Below, in pieces: positions 17,119 through 26,258 of a stretch of 64,000 bases of DNA. Numbering within the stretch: position 1 is the stretch's first letter; every line of letters begins with the position of its first letter. The notes beneath the pieces are model-generated. The model made no database searches. It was given only the letters and a program-made list of their open reading frames with translations, and was not told the DNA's origin. Origin of the DNA: Winogradskyella sp. MH6 (GTDB lineage: Bacteria > Bacteroidota > Bacteroidia > Flavobacteriales > Flavobacteriaceae); contig NZ_CP094494.1 in assembly GCF_022810765.1 (NCBI RefSeq), positions 62,001-126,000 of the forward strand, in the 5' to 3' direction. Position numbers and translations under genes: made by a program.

Positions 17119-17131
17119 TTAACCCAACACA

Positions 17132-18295
17132 ATGAAAATAAAACTATCGCTTTTAGCTTTCTTATTTGTTACTGTTTCGTTTGCTTTTCAATTTCAGCTA
17201 TCTGATGATGCTGAAGCATCCGTTTTAACTTTCGGACCAGGCACATCTCTTAATGATTCTTTTGGGCACAATGCCTTTAGAATAAAAGATGAGACCAGAG
17301 GCATAGATATAGTTTATGGTTACGGTCAGTATGATTTTGATGCACCCAACTTTTACTTAAAATTTGCTAGAGGAAAACTTAACTATCTTATAAGCAGACA
17401 TTTTTTTTCTGATATTTTCAATTATTATTCCAGAGAGAACAGAACGATTAAAGAACAGGTTTTAAATCTTTCTATTGAGCAAAAACAGAAGCTTTTCAGT
17501 TATTTAGAAAATAATTATAAGCCTGAAAACAGAAAATATCTTTACGATTTTTTCTATGATAATTGCGCTACAAAAATTAGAGATGTACTTTCTACAGTTA
17601 CAAACAACTCTATAAGTTTTGAAAAACCGGATAATTTTGAACAAAAGACGTTTAGAGCGCTTATCTATGAACACGTTGACAAAAATTCTTGGGGAAGTTT
17701 AGGTATTGACATCGCTCTTGGCTCTGTTGTAGATAGAGAAGCTTCTGCTATCGAGTATATGTTTTTACCAAAATATATTCATTCCTTTTTTGAAGTTTCT
17801 AAAATTAATGGAAACGACAATTTAGTTAAGTCTTCAACCATACTTTACACAAAGAAAGATAATAATTCGTCATCTAACTTTCTTTTAAGTCCACTGATGA
17901 TTTTTGGATTACTTTCTATTGTTATTCTATTTATTACTTATAAAGATTATAAAAACAGTAAGCGTTCAAAATGGTTAGACATTACGCTCTTTTCTTTAAC
18001 CGGAGTAATAGGTATTCTTTTATTATTCTTATGGTTTGGTACAGATCATACAGCGACTTGGCAGAATTATAATTTACTGTGGGCTTGTCCTCTCAATATT
18101 TTAGTAATAGGCCAGTTACTAAAAAGTAAAGTTAAAAATTGGGTTAAAAGTTACCTTAAGTTTTTAATTATAATGCTCTGCCTTATGACTTTGCACTGGA
18201 TTATTGGTGTGCAAGTTTTTGCAATTGCTTTAATTCCTCTTCTTATCGCATTAGCAATAAGATATGTTTATTTGGTAAAATATTTCAACAGCTAG
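17132..18295 (+). CDS. DUF4105 / Lnb-type protein (putative lipoprotein N-acyltransferase)
   Basis: 387 residues. Signal peptide (1-18), a periplasmic DUF4105 domain with FGHNAFR (His46) and FYDNCATKIR (Cys145), the His and Cys expected for the Lnb catalytic pair, then four to five membrane helices in the C-terminal half. Lnb in Bacteroides adds the third acyl chain to lipoproteins where Lnt is absent. Function here is inferred from the domain and residues. It shares a unit with the PorV-like gene upstream. Confidence 0.82.
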   Translation: MKIKLSLLAFLFVTVSFAFQFQLSDDAEASVLTFGPGTSLNDSFGHNAFRIKDETRGIDIVYGYGQYDFDAPNFYLKFARGKLNYLISRHFFSDIFNYYSRENRTIKEQVLNLSIEQKQKLFSYLENNYKPENRKYLYDFFYDNCATKIRDVLSTVTNNSISFEKPDNFEQKTFRALIYEHVDKNSWGSLGIDIALGSVVDREASAIEYMFLPKYIHSFFEVSKINGNDNLVKSSTILYTKKDNNSSSNFLLSPLMIFGLLSIVILFITYKDYKNSKRSKWLDITLFSLTGVIGILLLFLWFGTDHTATWQNYNLLWACPLNILVIGQLLKSKVKNWVKSYLKFLIIMLCLMTLHWIIGVQVFAIALIPLLIALAIRYVYLVKYFNS

Positions 18296-18302
18296 AAGCA
18301 AG

Positions 18303-19697
18303 TTACTGGCCTCTGTAATATAAAATTGTACTGAGAGTCTTTATAGTGATATTAAAATCTAAGAACACGCTCCTGTGTTTTATGTAGTACAAATCGTATT
18401 GTAATTTGGTAAGACTATCATCAACAGAAGAACCATACCTGGTTTTAACCTGAGCCCAACCCGTAAGTCCAGGTTTAATGATATGACGTGTTTCATAAAA
18501 GGGAATTATTCGCGATAATTCGTTAACAAAAAATGGTCGTTCTGGTCTTGGTCCTATAACACTCATATCCCCTTTTAAAACATTAAAAAACTGAGGAATT
18601 TCATCTAAACGAGATCTTCGCAAAAACTTACCAAACTTGGTAATTCGCTTATCATCCTTCTTTGCCCACTTAACACCATCTTCTTCGGCATTAACAATCA
18701 TAGTTCTCAGTTTTATAATCTTAAATGGCTTTCCATTTCTTCCTATACGTTCTTGGGTATATAATAATGGGCCTTTGTTTCCTAACATATTTCCTATTAA
18801 AATAAACGGTAAAATTAAAACACCTGCTGTTAAGCCAATAATAGCTAAAAGAATATCGAACGTTCTTTGAAAAAATATATAAAGCTTATTCTCATTACTT
18901 CTACTAAAAGGGAAATATTTATAGAAATCTTTACCAACGAATTGTATTGGTACTTTATGTAATAACTCTTCATAAACCTGTGTATACTCCCTAATCTTAA
19001 AGCCTCGTTCTAGCAACATCATAAGATCGTGATAAACTTCAGCTATAATGGCCTCAGAATTGAAACTAGCTACTAAAACTTCTGATATTCTTTCCTTTTC
19101 AATGACACTCAAGAAATCTTTAGGTTGAAACTCTTTTAAACCTTTGAATTTTACCGAGTCTGGTGTAGAAGTTTCACTATTTATAAAACCAACAATTTTA
19201 TAGTTAGGGTCTGATGTATTAAGTGCTTTTACCAAACCATCAATATTAGATATTTCGGCCACTAAAAGTACACGTTTGTAAAACCTTGGAGATTCTATAA
19301 GATTAATATAAAATAACCTCCATAGTAAAATAGATATAATTATCGCCAAATAAAAATAAACAATCTGAATACGTTCCTCTGGCAAATAAGGAGATAATAC
19401 TGGCGTTAAAAGGTAGAACAGTACAACTGTAGATGTTGTTATTACAATATTTCTGAAAGTAGAATCAAACTTACTGGCTTTCTGCAAATCATAGAGTTCA
19501 AAAATAGTTCCGAAAATTATAATATAAACAGCTAATAAGGCAAGAGCTACGTAGTTTGATTCATTAAATTGAATATACTCAAACTTTGGATAAAGATTTA
19601 AAAAATAAATAGCCAAAAACACCATGATTATATCCATGATTCTTAAAAGAATCTTTCGTTCTGAGACTTCGAAATGGATACCTTTTTTATGTGTCAT
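18303..19697 (-). CDS. Polyprenyl glycosylphosphotransferase (WcaJ/WbaP-like initiating enzyme)
   Basis: Transfers a sugar phosphate to undecaprenyl phosphate, first step of polysaccharide assembly. 464 residues: N-terminal membrane helices (about 15-110), a Rossmann-like CoA-binding-type middle part (about 135-240), one re-entrant helix near 280-300 and the C-terminal bacterial sugar transferase domain with YTQERIGRNGKPFKIIKLRT, the catalytic pair RLDEIPQF and GDMSVIGPRPER. Last gene of the long locus; a second, short initiating enzyme lies near its other end. Confidence 0.9.
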   Translation of the reverse strand: MTHKKGIHFEVSERKILLRIMDIIMVFLAIYFLNLYPKFEYIQFNESNYVALALLAVYIIIFGTIFELYDLQKASKFDSTFRNIVITTSTVVLFYLLTPVLSPYLPEERIQIVYFYLAIIISILLWRLFYINLIESPRFYKRVLLVAEISNIDGLVKALNTSDPNYKIVGFINSETSTPDSVKFKGLKEFQPKDFLSVIEKERISEVLVASFNSEAIIAEVYHDLMMLLERGFKIREYTQVYEELLHKVPIQFVGKDFYKYFPFSRSNENKLYIFFQRTFDILLAIIGLTAGVLILPFILIGNMLGNKGPLLYTQERIGRNGKPFKIIKLRTMIVNAEEDGVKWAKKDDKRITKFGKFLRRSRLDEIPQFFNVLKGDMSVIGPRPERPFFVNELSRIIPFYETRHIIKPGLTGWAQVKTRYGSSVDDSLTKLQYDLYYIKHRSVFLDFNITIKTLSTILYYRGQ

Positions 19698-19750
19698 GGT
19701 TAGTTTAGCTACTGTAAATATAATAACATCAATTAATTTTCATCTTCTTA

Positions 19751-20758
19751 TTAAGATAAAAGCTTTTCCCATTTTAATCTTACTTCTTTCCAATCGAATT
19801 TTTCTACTTTTTTACGGGCCTTTTTGATAGTCTTTAATCTAAAATCATTATTGTTTTTAAATTTTAGGATTGCATGAACCATTTCTTCAATACTATCTGG
19901 AGAAACTAAAAGACCATCTTCTCCATTGCTAATTAAAAAAGGGATTCCTCCTACATTTGTTGATACAATAGGTAATCCTAAAGCCATAGCTTCTATAACA
20001 CTAACAGGTGTATTATCAAAGTTAGTAGTATTTATGAAAATATTAGATTTTTGAGATAATTTAATCCACCCATGCTTTGACAATTTTCCTGTAAAATTTA
20101 CAGCTAGCTTTTTGTTTGCTGCTATTTTTTTTGTTTCACTTAATACACCATCAACCTCAGGACCTATCATTGTTAGTTTAGCATCATAGCCTTTTTTCAA
20201 CAACTCTTCCAAAACTAAAACCGCCAATTGAGGGTTATAGATTTTAGAAAATGATCTTACCCAAAGTAAATTTATACTTTCAATACTTCTTTCTTTAAAA
20301 TCATAATCTTCAATTTCAATAGTATTAGGGATATACTCAATGTTTTTATATCCATAATTTTCAAATACAGATTTTAAAAAATTTGATGGTGCTGTAAGTT
20401 TATATGCATTTTTAAAAATCAAAGCACTAAGTTTTGGATTGTTTTTTAACCTTGCTTCTAAATTACCTCCATGAAGTATGTTTATATATTTAATTTTAAA
20501 AACTCTACACAATTGGCTTACTATAAAAGCATAATAAAAATTAATCGTACTATAGGTGTCAATAAGTACGACATCTGTTTTGGTTGAATTAGTAATTACC
20601 AACCAAATCATGTCTAAAATGCGCAGTATTTTATTAGATTTATCCGAAGCCATTTTTACTGAATAGTTTGCACCCAGATGCGCTCCTAAAGTATCTATGG
20701 TAGATGTTGTCTTACCCTTTTTGGATAAAGCGTTTCCTATGTATAGGACGTTTTTCAT
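19751..20758 (-). CDS. Glycosyltransferase, GT4 family
   Basis: 335 residues, GT-B fold. Donor-site block VIEAMALGLPIVSTNVGG (about 255-272) with the E-x7-E type glutamates and GEDGLLVSPDSIEEM following. The N-terminus has the acceptor-domain start MKNVLYIGNALSKKGK. Start overlaps the polymerase gene upstream by 47 bases, an unusually long overlap that still gives a complete N-terminal domain. Confidence 0.88.
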   Translation of the reverse strand: MKNVLYIGNALSKKGKTTSTIDTLGAHLGANYSVKMASDKSNKILRILDMIWLVITNSTKTDVVLIDTYSTINFYYAFIVSQLCRVFKIKYINILHGGNLEARLKNNPKLSALIFKNAYKLTAPSNFLKSVFENYGYKNIEYIPNTIEIEDYDFKERSIESINLLWVRSFSKIYNPQLAVLVLEELLKKGYDAKLTMIGPEVDGVLSETKKIAANKKLAVNFTGKLSKHGWIKLSQKSNIFINTTNFDNTPVSVIEAMALGLPIVSTNVGGIPFLISNGEDGLLVSPDSIEEMVHAILKFKNNNDFRLKTIKKARKKVEKFDWKEVRLKWEKLLS

Positions 20759-22067
20759 TCTTTAAATTTAAAAGTGCTAAACCATAGACAAAACCCGGTG
20801 CCGCAATTCTCATAGCAGAATGGTTAATTGTAGCAAACCAAAACACTAAAAAGGCATAGAAAAAATAATTCCCTTTGTTAGCAACCCTCATATCTAAAGG
20901 CTTAAAAATCAATATAACAATTATTATTATTCCCAATATACCATGCTCTGACAAAAGCCTACTAAGCTCGTTGTGTGTAGCAACTACTTTTCCTAGTGTT
21001 TCTAGTCTTTCCTCTTTCATTCCACTAGCCCCAACCCCAAGAAAAGGATTATTTATAAAACCACTTAATTCTCCCATAAACAAATCTACTCTACCCGCTG
21101 ACACATCATCTTTTTCTCTTCCTGACTTATCTTGGTTAGAGTAACGTTTATCAATTAATCCTTCTGTTTGATTGGAACTAACAACCCAAATAACTGAAGA
21201 TGCTATAATCAATAAAACAAGTGAACCTATAATTATTCCTTTCTGTCTTTTGCCAGACCTATAATACACAAATAATAAGAACGCAAAAATCATTAAAATA
21301 GCTGTTAATACACCTCCTCTACTAAATGTTACTATTCCTCTAAAAGATATCAATCCAAATACTACTATGTTAACTATCTTTATAAATAATGACCTTGATT
21401 TTAGAAAAAAATTCACACAGAAAACAAACATACCCAAACCTAGAGTAGAAGAAACCTGATTAGGCCCAAAACCTCCAGAAGCAGCAAAATTTGATTGGGT
21501 ACCACTCAATACATCCTTAATACTAGGAGTATATAAAAATAAATATGTAGTTAAAGTTACTACAGGCAAAGCCAAATAAAGTAAAACTTCTAATATTTGC
21601 TCTTTGGTTATTTTTTTATCATAACAATAAAGGGCACTAATTCCAAGACAGACAGGACCACTTAAAACAAAAGCAACATTTGTTCTTAGGTTAGAATCAA
21701 ATCCAATATTAGCTGAAGCTACAATGATTGAAGGAATTAATAATATTAAGAAAATAAAATATGGATAAGCTTTACTTGAGATACCATTGTAAAAAACACC
21801 AAAAAGAATAAATAGAATGACAAAATATTTTGAGGATTCATAAAACACTCCTCCTCCTGTCATTCTAAAAATAACCTCTGAGCCGACAAAATAAGCACAT
21901 GCCTTAAGGACAGTCAAAAACTTTTTACTCTTTGTTGAAAAAGTAATTTGTACTAAAAAATATAAAATAACTGAAAAAAAGAATATGCGTGGAAAAGGAC
22001 CACCAAAATAAAGTACTATCCCAATACCTATGTGTAATAAAATTTTTAATAGATATCTCGTATCCAC
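20712..22067 (-). CDS. O-antigen polymerase/ligase family protein (Wzy/WaaL-like)
   Basis: 451 residues with 11-13 membrane segments and one large periplasmic loop (about 290-360). The loop contains GRVDLFMGELSGFINNPFLG and further on THNELSRLLSEHGILG, the typical Wzy_C/O-antigen ligase pattern with the conserved His-Asn. It either polymerises repeat units or ligates a finished chain to lipid A core. Starts with GTG. Only polymerase/ligase candidate in the locus. Confidence 0.85.
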   Translation of the reverse strand: MDTRYLLKILLHIGIGIVLYFGGPFPRIFFFSVILYFLVQITFSTKSKKFLTVLKACAYFVGSEVIFRMTGGGVFYESSKYFVILFILFGVFYNGISSKAYPYFIFLILLIPSIIVASANIGFDSNLRTNVAFVLSGPVCLGISALYCYDKKITKEQILEVLLYLALPVVTLTTYLFLYTPSIKDVLSGTQSNFAASGGFGPNQVSSTLGLGMFVFCVNFFLKSRSLFIKIVNIVVFGLISFRGIVTFSRGGVLTAILMIFAFLLFVYYRSGKRQKGIIIGSLVLLIIASSVIWVVSSNQTEGLIDKRYSNQDKSGREKDDVSAGRVDLFMGELSGFINNPFLGVGASGMKEERLETLGKVVATHNELSRLLSEHGILGIIIIVILIFKPLDMRVANKGNYFFYAFLVFWFATINHSAMRIAAPGFVYGLALLNLKNEKRPIHRKRFIQKG

Positions 22068-22084
22068 TTATAAAAACAAATTAA

Positions 22085-23170
22085 TTATGATTTTAATATT
22101 AAATTATATTTATTTAAAATATCGACCAGTATTTTTTCTTCAGAATACTCTTCAATAATTTTTTTATTAAAAGCTATTGAGATTTTTTGCCTAAAATCTT
22201 TGTTTTCTATAAGCCCAATTATTTCCTTAGCAATTAATGTTGCATTATCATCATCCAGTAATACACCATAGGTTATATCTGGTATCAATTTCCCACAATC
22301 ACCAACATTTGTGCATATAACAGGCAAATTACTTAGACCATACTCTAGTAGTGCCAAAGGTAAGCCTTCTGATTTGGAAACTAAAACAGCTATATCCATT
22401 TGGTTTAAAATATTCAAAATATCCTTCTTACTATCATAAAAAAACACATTGTTTTTTAATTCTAAAGCATCAATTCTATTAAAGAAAATTTTAGAATAAT
22501 CATCTCCAAAATTCTTTCCAACGCAATGTAAAGTCCAGTCTGGGTAATGCTCAACTACAATTTTAAAAGCATTTAGAAGTTGTAAATGATTCTTTTGTTC
22601 TCTTAAATTTGCCAAGCAAACAATCCTCTTACCTTCATTTCCGTATATTTTTGTTGTATCAGAGTTTGAGTTTTTAAGAACCGGAAAATTCTTGATATAG
22701 TCCACTTTGTTACAAAAGAGATTATCTATTGACCACTGTTTTAATTTTTGATTGACACTGAAAATTTGATCAAAAAATATAGATGCTATCTTTAATGAAA
22801 ACTTGGGTCTGCTAGATAAAAATTCGCTCTTGCCATAGTGATCATGCCAAACAATTTTTATTCTAGGTAAAGTTAATTTTATTAGAAAAGCAATAAAAAA
22901 AGATGATGAATGTGCATGAATCAAATTGATTTTTTTTGATGTGATATATTTTCTTAATTTTAAGATTGCACTAATATCTAATCTAGATTTTTTATTTAAG
23001 AAAACATATCCAACCTGCTTTTCAATACTTGGTTTAAGAGGCCCTTCTTTACGAGTTACACAAATGTGCGAACTATTAACAAAACCTAGTAATCCATTAG
23101 CGTAATTAACAGCCACTCTTTCTGCGCCACCAACATCTAGCGAGTCTATTATTTGTATTGAATTAATCAT
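22085..23170 (-). CDS. Glycosyltransferase, GT4 family
   Basis: 361 residues, GT-B fold. Starts with the classic acceptor-side motif DSLDVGGAERVAVNYA and has EGLPLALLEYGLSNLPVI (about 280-297) as donor-binding block. The middle contains IHAHSSSFFIAF, the usual 'HAH' of this family. Overlaps the preceding GT4 gene by 4 bases. Sugar specificity cannot be read from sequence. Confidence 0.9.
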   Translation of the reverse strand: MINSIQIIDSLDVGGAERVAVNYANGLLGFVNSSHICVTRKEGPLKPSIEKQVGYVFLNKKSRLDISAILKLRKYITSKKINLIHAHSSSFFIAFLIKLTLPRIKIVWHDHYGKSEFLSSRPKFSLKIASIFFDQIFSVNQKLKQWSIDNLFCNKVDYIKNFPVLKNSNSDTTKIYGNEGKRIVCLANLREQKNHLQLLNAFKIVVEHYPDWTLHCVGKNFGDDYSKIFFNRIDALELKNNVFFYDSKKDILNILNQMDIAVLVSKSEGLPLALLEYGLSNLPVICTNVGDCGKLIPDITYGVLLDDDNATLIAKEIIGLIENKDFRQKISIAFNKKIIEEYSEEKILVDILNKYNLILKS

Positions 23171-24306
23171 TGACTTACAGCAATGGTCTCTATTTCTTTA
23201 CTTAGTCTTTCTAAGGTATATTCTTGAGCCCAAATTAAAGCGTTGTTAGCCATATCATTGAGATATTCGTCACCCTTATCCAATTCATTTAATATTAGGC
23301 TAACTGCTTCGTCAAGCTCTTCTGAAATTAATATACCTCGGTTTCCGTAGCCTAAAATCCAGGGTAAGCAAGAAATTTTGGTTGAAATAGGTATTGCACC
23401 AAAAAACATACCTTCAGCAATGGCTTTTGGCCACCCTTCACTTTTGGAAGGCAAAATAGTAAAATGAGCGTCTTTTAAACAAGATTTAACTTCACTTTTG
23501 TCTCTATTACCGTATATAATTACATCCTTTTCTAAATGATGATTATTAACATAAGACTTTATGTCATCAATTAAGTCACCGTCACCAAACATGTGCAATT
23601 CTACCTCACAGCCTTTATGCTTTAAAGCTTCTATAATTTTCACGGTAAGTTTCGGTCTTTTACCTACAACCATAGCACCAATAAAAACAAATTTTAGCTT
23701 GACTGAAAAATCACGCTTTACAAATGGAATTTTCTCATCATCTCTGTATGTTGCCGACATAAATGGAACCACTGACTTGGATTGATCTGGGTAGTCACCA
23801 TATACCAAAACCTTCATGTTTTTTGTTAAAAATCTATTTGCCAATAACCATTTCTGAAATCGATAACCTATGGGTTGATTATCTTTTGGATTCCAATTAC
23901 CTGCATATTTTGTACTCTTCGGCTTATTTGGAAAAAAAACCTGAACTAGAGCAGCTACAGCAGAAACATTACTTGGACATCTAAAATGCAGATGATCTGC
24001 CCTATTCATCGTTTTAAACATTTTTACAAACATGAAGGGCAACTGAGTTAATAATTTTAAAGAAGCATAAATAGATTTTATATTAAAAGATGGAACTTTA
24101 ATAAGTTTAAGATTTTGATGACTATAACTTAATTCCATATCATCTATAGATTTACTATCAGTATATGGTCCAACCACTATAACATTATCAAAATGACTCG
24201 ACCACATATTCATTTCGCTTATATAAGGTGCGTAACCATAATACTGACCATTTAATTCCTTATGCTCTACAAGAGTGAATATAGCAAGCGTTTTATTTCT
24301 TTTCAA
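23167..24306 (-). CDS. Glycosyltransferase, GT4 family
   Basis: 379 residues. Donor-site block EGWPKAIAEGMFFGAIP (about 294-310) and a preceding VELHMFGDGDLIDDI nucleotide-binding loop. The N-terminal domain contains DHLHFRCPSNVSAVA. Adjacent and coupled (4-base overlap) to another GT4, suggesting two successive sugar additions. Substrates unknown. Confidence 0.88.
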   Translation of the reverse strand: MKRNKTLAIFTLVEHKELNGQYYGYAPYISEMNMWSSHFDNVIVVGPYTDSKSIDDMELSYSHQNLKLIKVPSFNIKSIYASLKLLTQLPFMFVKMFKTMNRADHLHFRCPSNVSAVAALVQVFFPNKPKSTKYAGNWNPKDNQPIGYRFQKWLLANRFLTKNMKVLVYGDYPDQSKSVVPFMSATYRDDEKIPFVKRDFSVKLKFVFIGAMVVGKRPKLTVKIIEALKHKGCEVELHMFGDGDLIDDIKSYVNNHHLEKDVIIYGNRDKSEVKSCLKDAHFTILPSKSEGWPKAIAEGMFFGAIPISTKISCLPWILGYGNRGILISEELDEAVSLILNELDKGDEYLNDMANNALIWAQEYTLERLSKEIETIAVSQ

Positions 24307-24308
24307 TT

Positions 24309-25106
24309 CTAATCTCTATTATAATTATATTCTGTTAATGGCTCTTCAAGCATAGCGTTCAATAAACTTATCTCCTCCTCATTATATCTGCTTTTATAAA
24401 ATGACCAATTTACTTTGTTTATTTTTACATTACTTATCTTTTCTTTATGCCATTTTGTAAACTCAAGTCCTAAATAGTTCAATAAATCCTCAAAAAAAAT
24501 TACTGGATCTTGGCACATATCCTCATAAAAAACCACTTTAACATTAGCGTCTTTAGATCCTCTGTAGTTTTTAAGATAGTAATTAGAATAAAACTTAATT
24601 TTTTCGTTCATCGTTAAATTATCATATGCTTCGGGATCGTTTTTGTAAAACCAACGTTGTTTAATGTAAGAACTTACTACAACTCTAGGGTCTCTTTCTA
24701 TCCAAATAATAGTATAATCATCAAATAAATCATTAAATATATTTGTCCTTAAATCACCAGTGATTTTTGTAATAAAATGTTGCTTACCTTGTAATGCTAC
24801 TATTTTTTTAATAGCGTTTTTGGTATTTATTATTTCGGTTTCTGATAGGCGATATGATTCATCAAATCTTTTTATATAATGATTCCAAAACCCATAAGCT
24901 TCAGATGGCTTTGGCATCTTACTAGTTTTAGAAAAATCAATATTTATTAATTCTTTTCTGTATAGGTCATTAAAACATGATAGTTTCAAAATATGAGGAT
25001 ATCGATTTACCCAACCAGAAATCCATGCTAAATCCTTATGATAACATATTAATTTACTCAACAATGTTGTTCCGGATCTCCCAGGTCCATTAAGGATTAT
25101 ATTCAT
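24309..25106 (-). CDS. Carbohydrate sulfotransferase (PAPS-dependent), first of three in the locus
   Basis: 265 residues. The 5'-phosphosulfate loop NGPGRSGTTLLSK is at 6-18 and the 3'-phosphate site IWIERDPRVVVSSY at 134-147. Both define PAPS-dependent sulfotransferases. In a polysaccharide locus it most likely sulfates a sugar hydroxyl or amine in the cytoplasm before export. Flanked by GT4 genes 2 bases downstream and directly upstream. Confidence 0.88.
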   Translation of the reverse strand: MNIILNGPGRSGTTLLSKLICYHKDLAWISGWVNRYPHILKLSCFNDLYRKELINIDFSKTSKMPKPSEAYGFWNHYIKRFDESYRLSETEIINTKNAIKKIVALQGKQHFITKITGDLRTNIFNDLFDDYTIIWIERDPRVVVSSYIKQRWFYKNDPEAYDNLTMNEKIKFYSNYYLKNYRGSKDANVKVVFYEDMCQDPVIFFEDLLNYLGLEFTKWHKEKISNVKINKVNWSFYKSRYNEEEISLLNAMLEEPLTEYNYNRD

Positions 25107-26258
25107 CTAATTTTTAATTTTATAATAAAAATTAATATTTGTATTAGTTATTGTATCAATATTAAATATTTCTTCAACAAACTTTCTTCCTTCTTTAGCT
25201 ATTTCTTTTGTTTCTTTTTTGTGTTTCAAGGCCCAAATGATTTTTTCTGCTATATCATTCGGGTTATAAGGATCACACAAAAGACCTGTTTTTTTATGCT
25301 CTATTGTCTCTGGTCCAGGACCACAGTTTGAAAAAACCACCAATTTTTCCATTGCCATTGCTTCTGGCGCAACCAATCCTTGAGTCTCCATTAAAGATGG
25401 AAACACACAAATTTCTGAAGCCGCATAGTTTTTTGCCAAAACATCTAAAGGGACAGCTCCCTTAAAATGAATATTGTTAACAGCATTTCCTATTTCTGGA
25501 AAAATAGATTCTTTTATATATTCTATATAGGATTTTCCATTTGGAAAAAACCAATCTCTTCCATAAATATTAAGCTGAATATCTTTATTAGATTCTATGA
25601 CTTTTGGAATTGCTCTTATTAGTTGATCTATACCTTTTTTGGCACAAATAGTTCCAGCAAATAAAACCGTACTCTTTTTTATTTGAATTTCTGGTCGTGG
25701 TATGAAAAGGTTAAGATTAATAGGATATCTAATTACTTCCAATGGTTTGTTATTATAACTTAAAAACTTTTCCGTGTGCGTTTTAACATATTTAGAAACA
25801 GCTATAAACCCATCTGCTCTTTTAAATGATCTTTTCTCTTGAAAACTTTTCCACCAAGATACTTTTCTGTTCTCAGATTCAGCAAAAAAATGGTGCCCAC
25901 CATGTAATCTAATAACATACTTTACCGTTGGAATTTTTTTTATAAATGCCATTCCCAATTCTGCAGTTTCTATAATATCTATAGGTCTGAGAGCATTTAC
26001 TTGCGACAATTTTGAGTTAATCGATTTATTATTAAACAACCAGGTCAACCCTTTAATTTTTTTGGGCTTAAGTCGATAAATCTCTATATCATTTTCATTT
26101 TCATACTCATTTTTCTTTGTATAAACATTTATTCCTATGATAGACACTTGATGTCCATACTCTATTAGCTTATGACTAATTGTATGAACAAAAGTTCCCA
26201 CACCACCGTGTGGGAAACCCTCTTTTGGGTACTCATTTGTAATGAAGCATATATGCAT
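25107..26258 (-). CDS. Glycosyltransferase, GT4 family
   Basis: 383 residues. Starts MHICFITNEYPKEGFPHGGV, the standard GT4 glycine-rich acceptor loop, and has TQGLVAPEAMAMEKLVV (about 290-306) as donor block, followed by GPGPETIEHKKTGLL. Start touches the stop of the preceding GT-B-like gene (one-base overlap). Confidence 0.9.
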   Translation of the reverse strand: MHICFITNEYPKEGFPHGGVGTFVHTISHKLIEYGHQVSIIGINVYTKKNEYENENDIEIYRLKPKKIKGLTWLFNNKSINSKLSQVNALRPIDIIETAELGMAFIKKIPTVKYVIRLHGGHHFFAESENRKVSWWKSFQEKRSFKRADGFIAVSKYVKTHTEKFLSYNNKPLEVIRYPINLNLFIPRPEIQIKKSTVLFAGTICAKKGIDQLIRAIPKVIESNKDIQLNIYGRDWFFPNGKSYIEYIKESIFPEIGNAVNNIHFKGAVPLDVLAKNYAASEICVFPSLMETQGLVAPEAMAMEKLVVFSNCGPGPETIEHKKTGLLCDPYNPNDIAEKIIWALKHKKETKEIAKEGRKFVEEIFNIDTITNTNINFYYKIKN

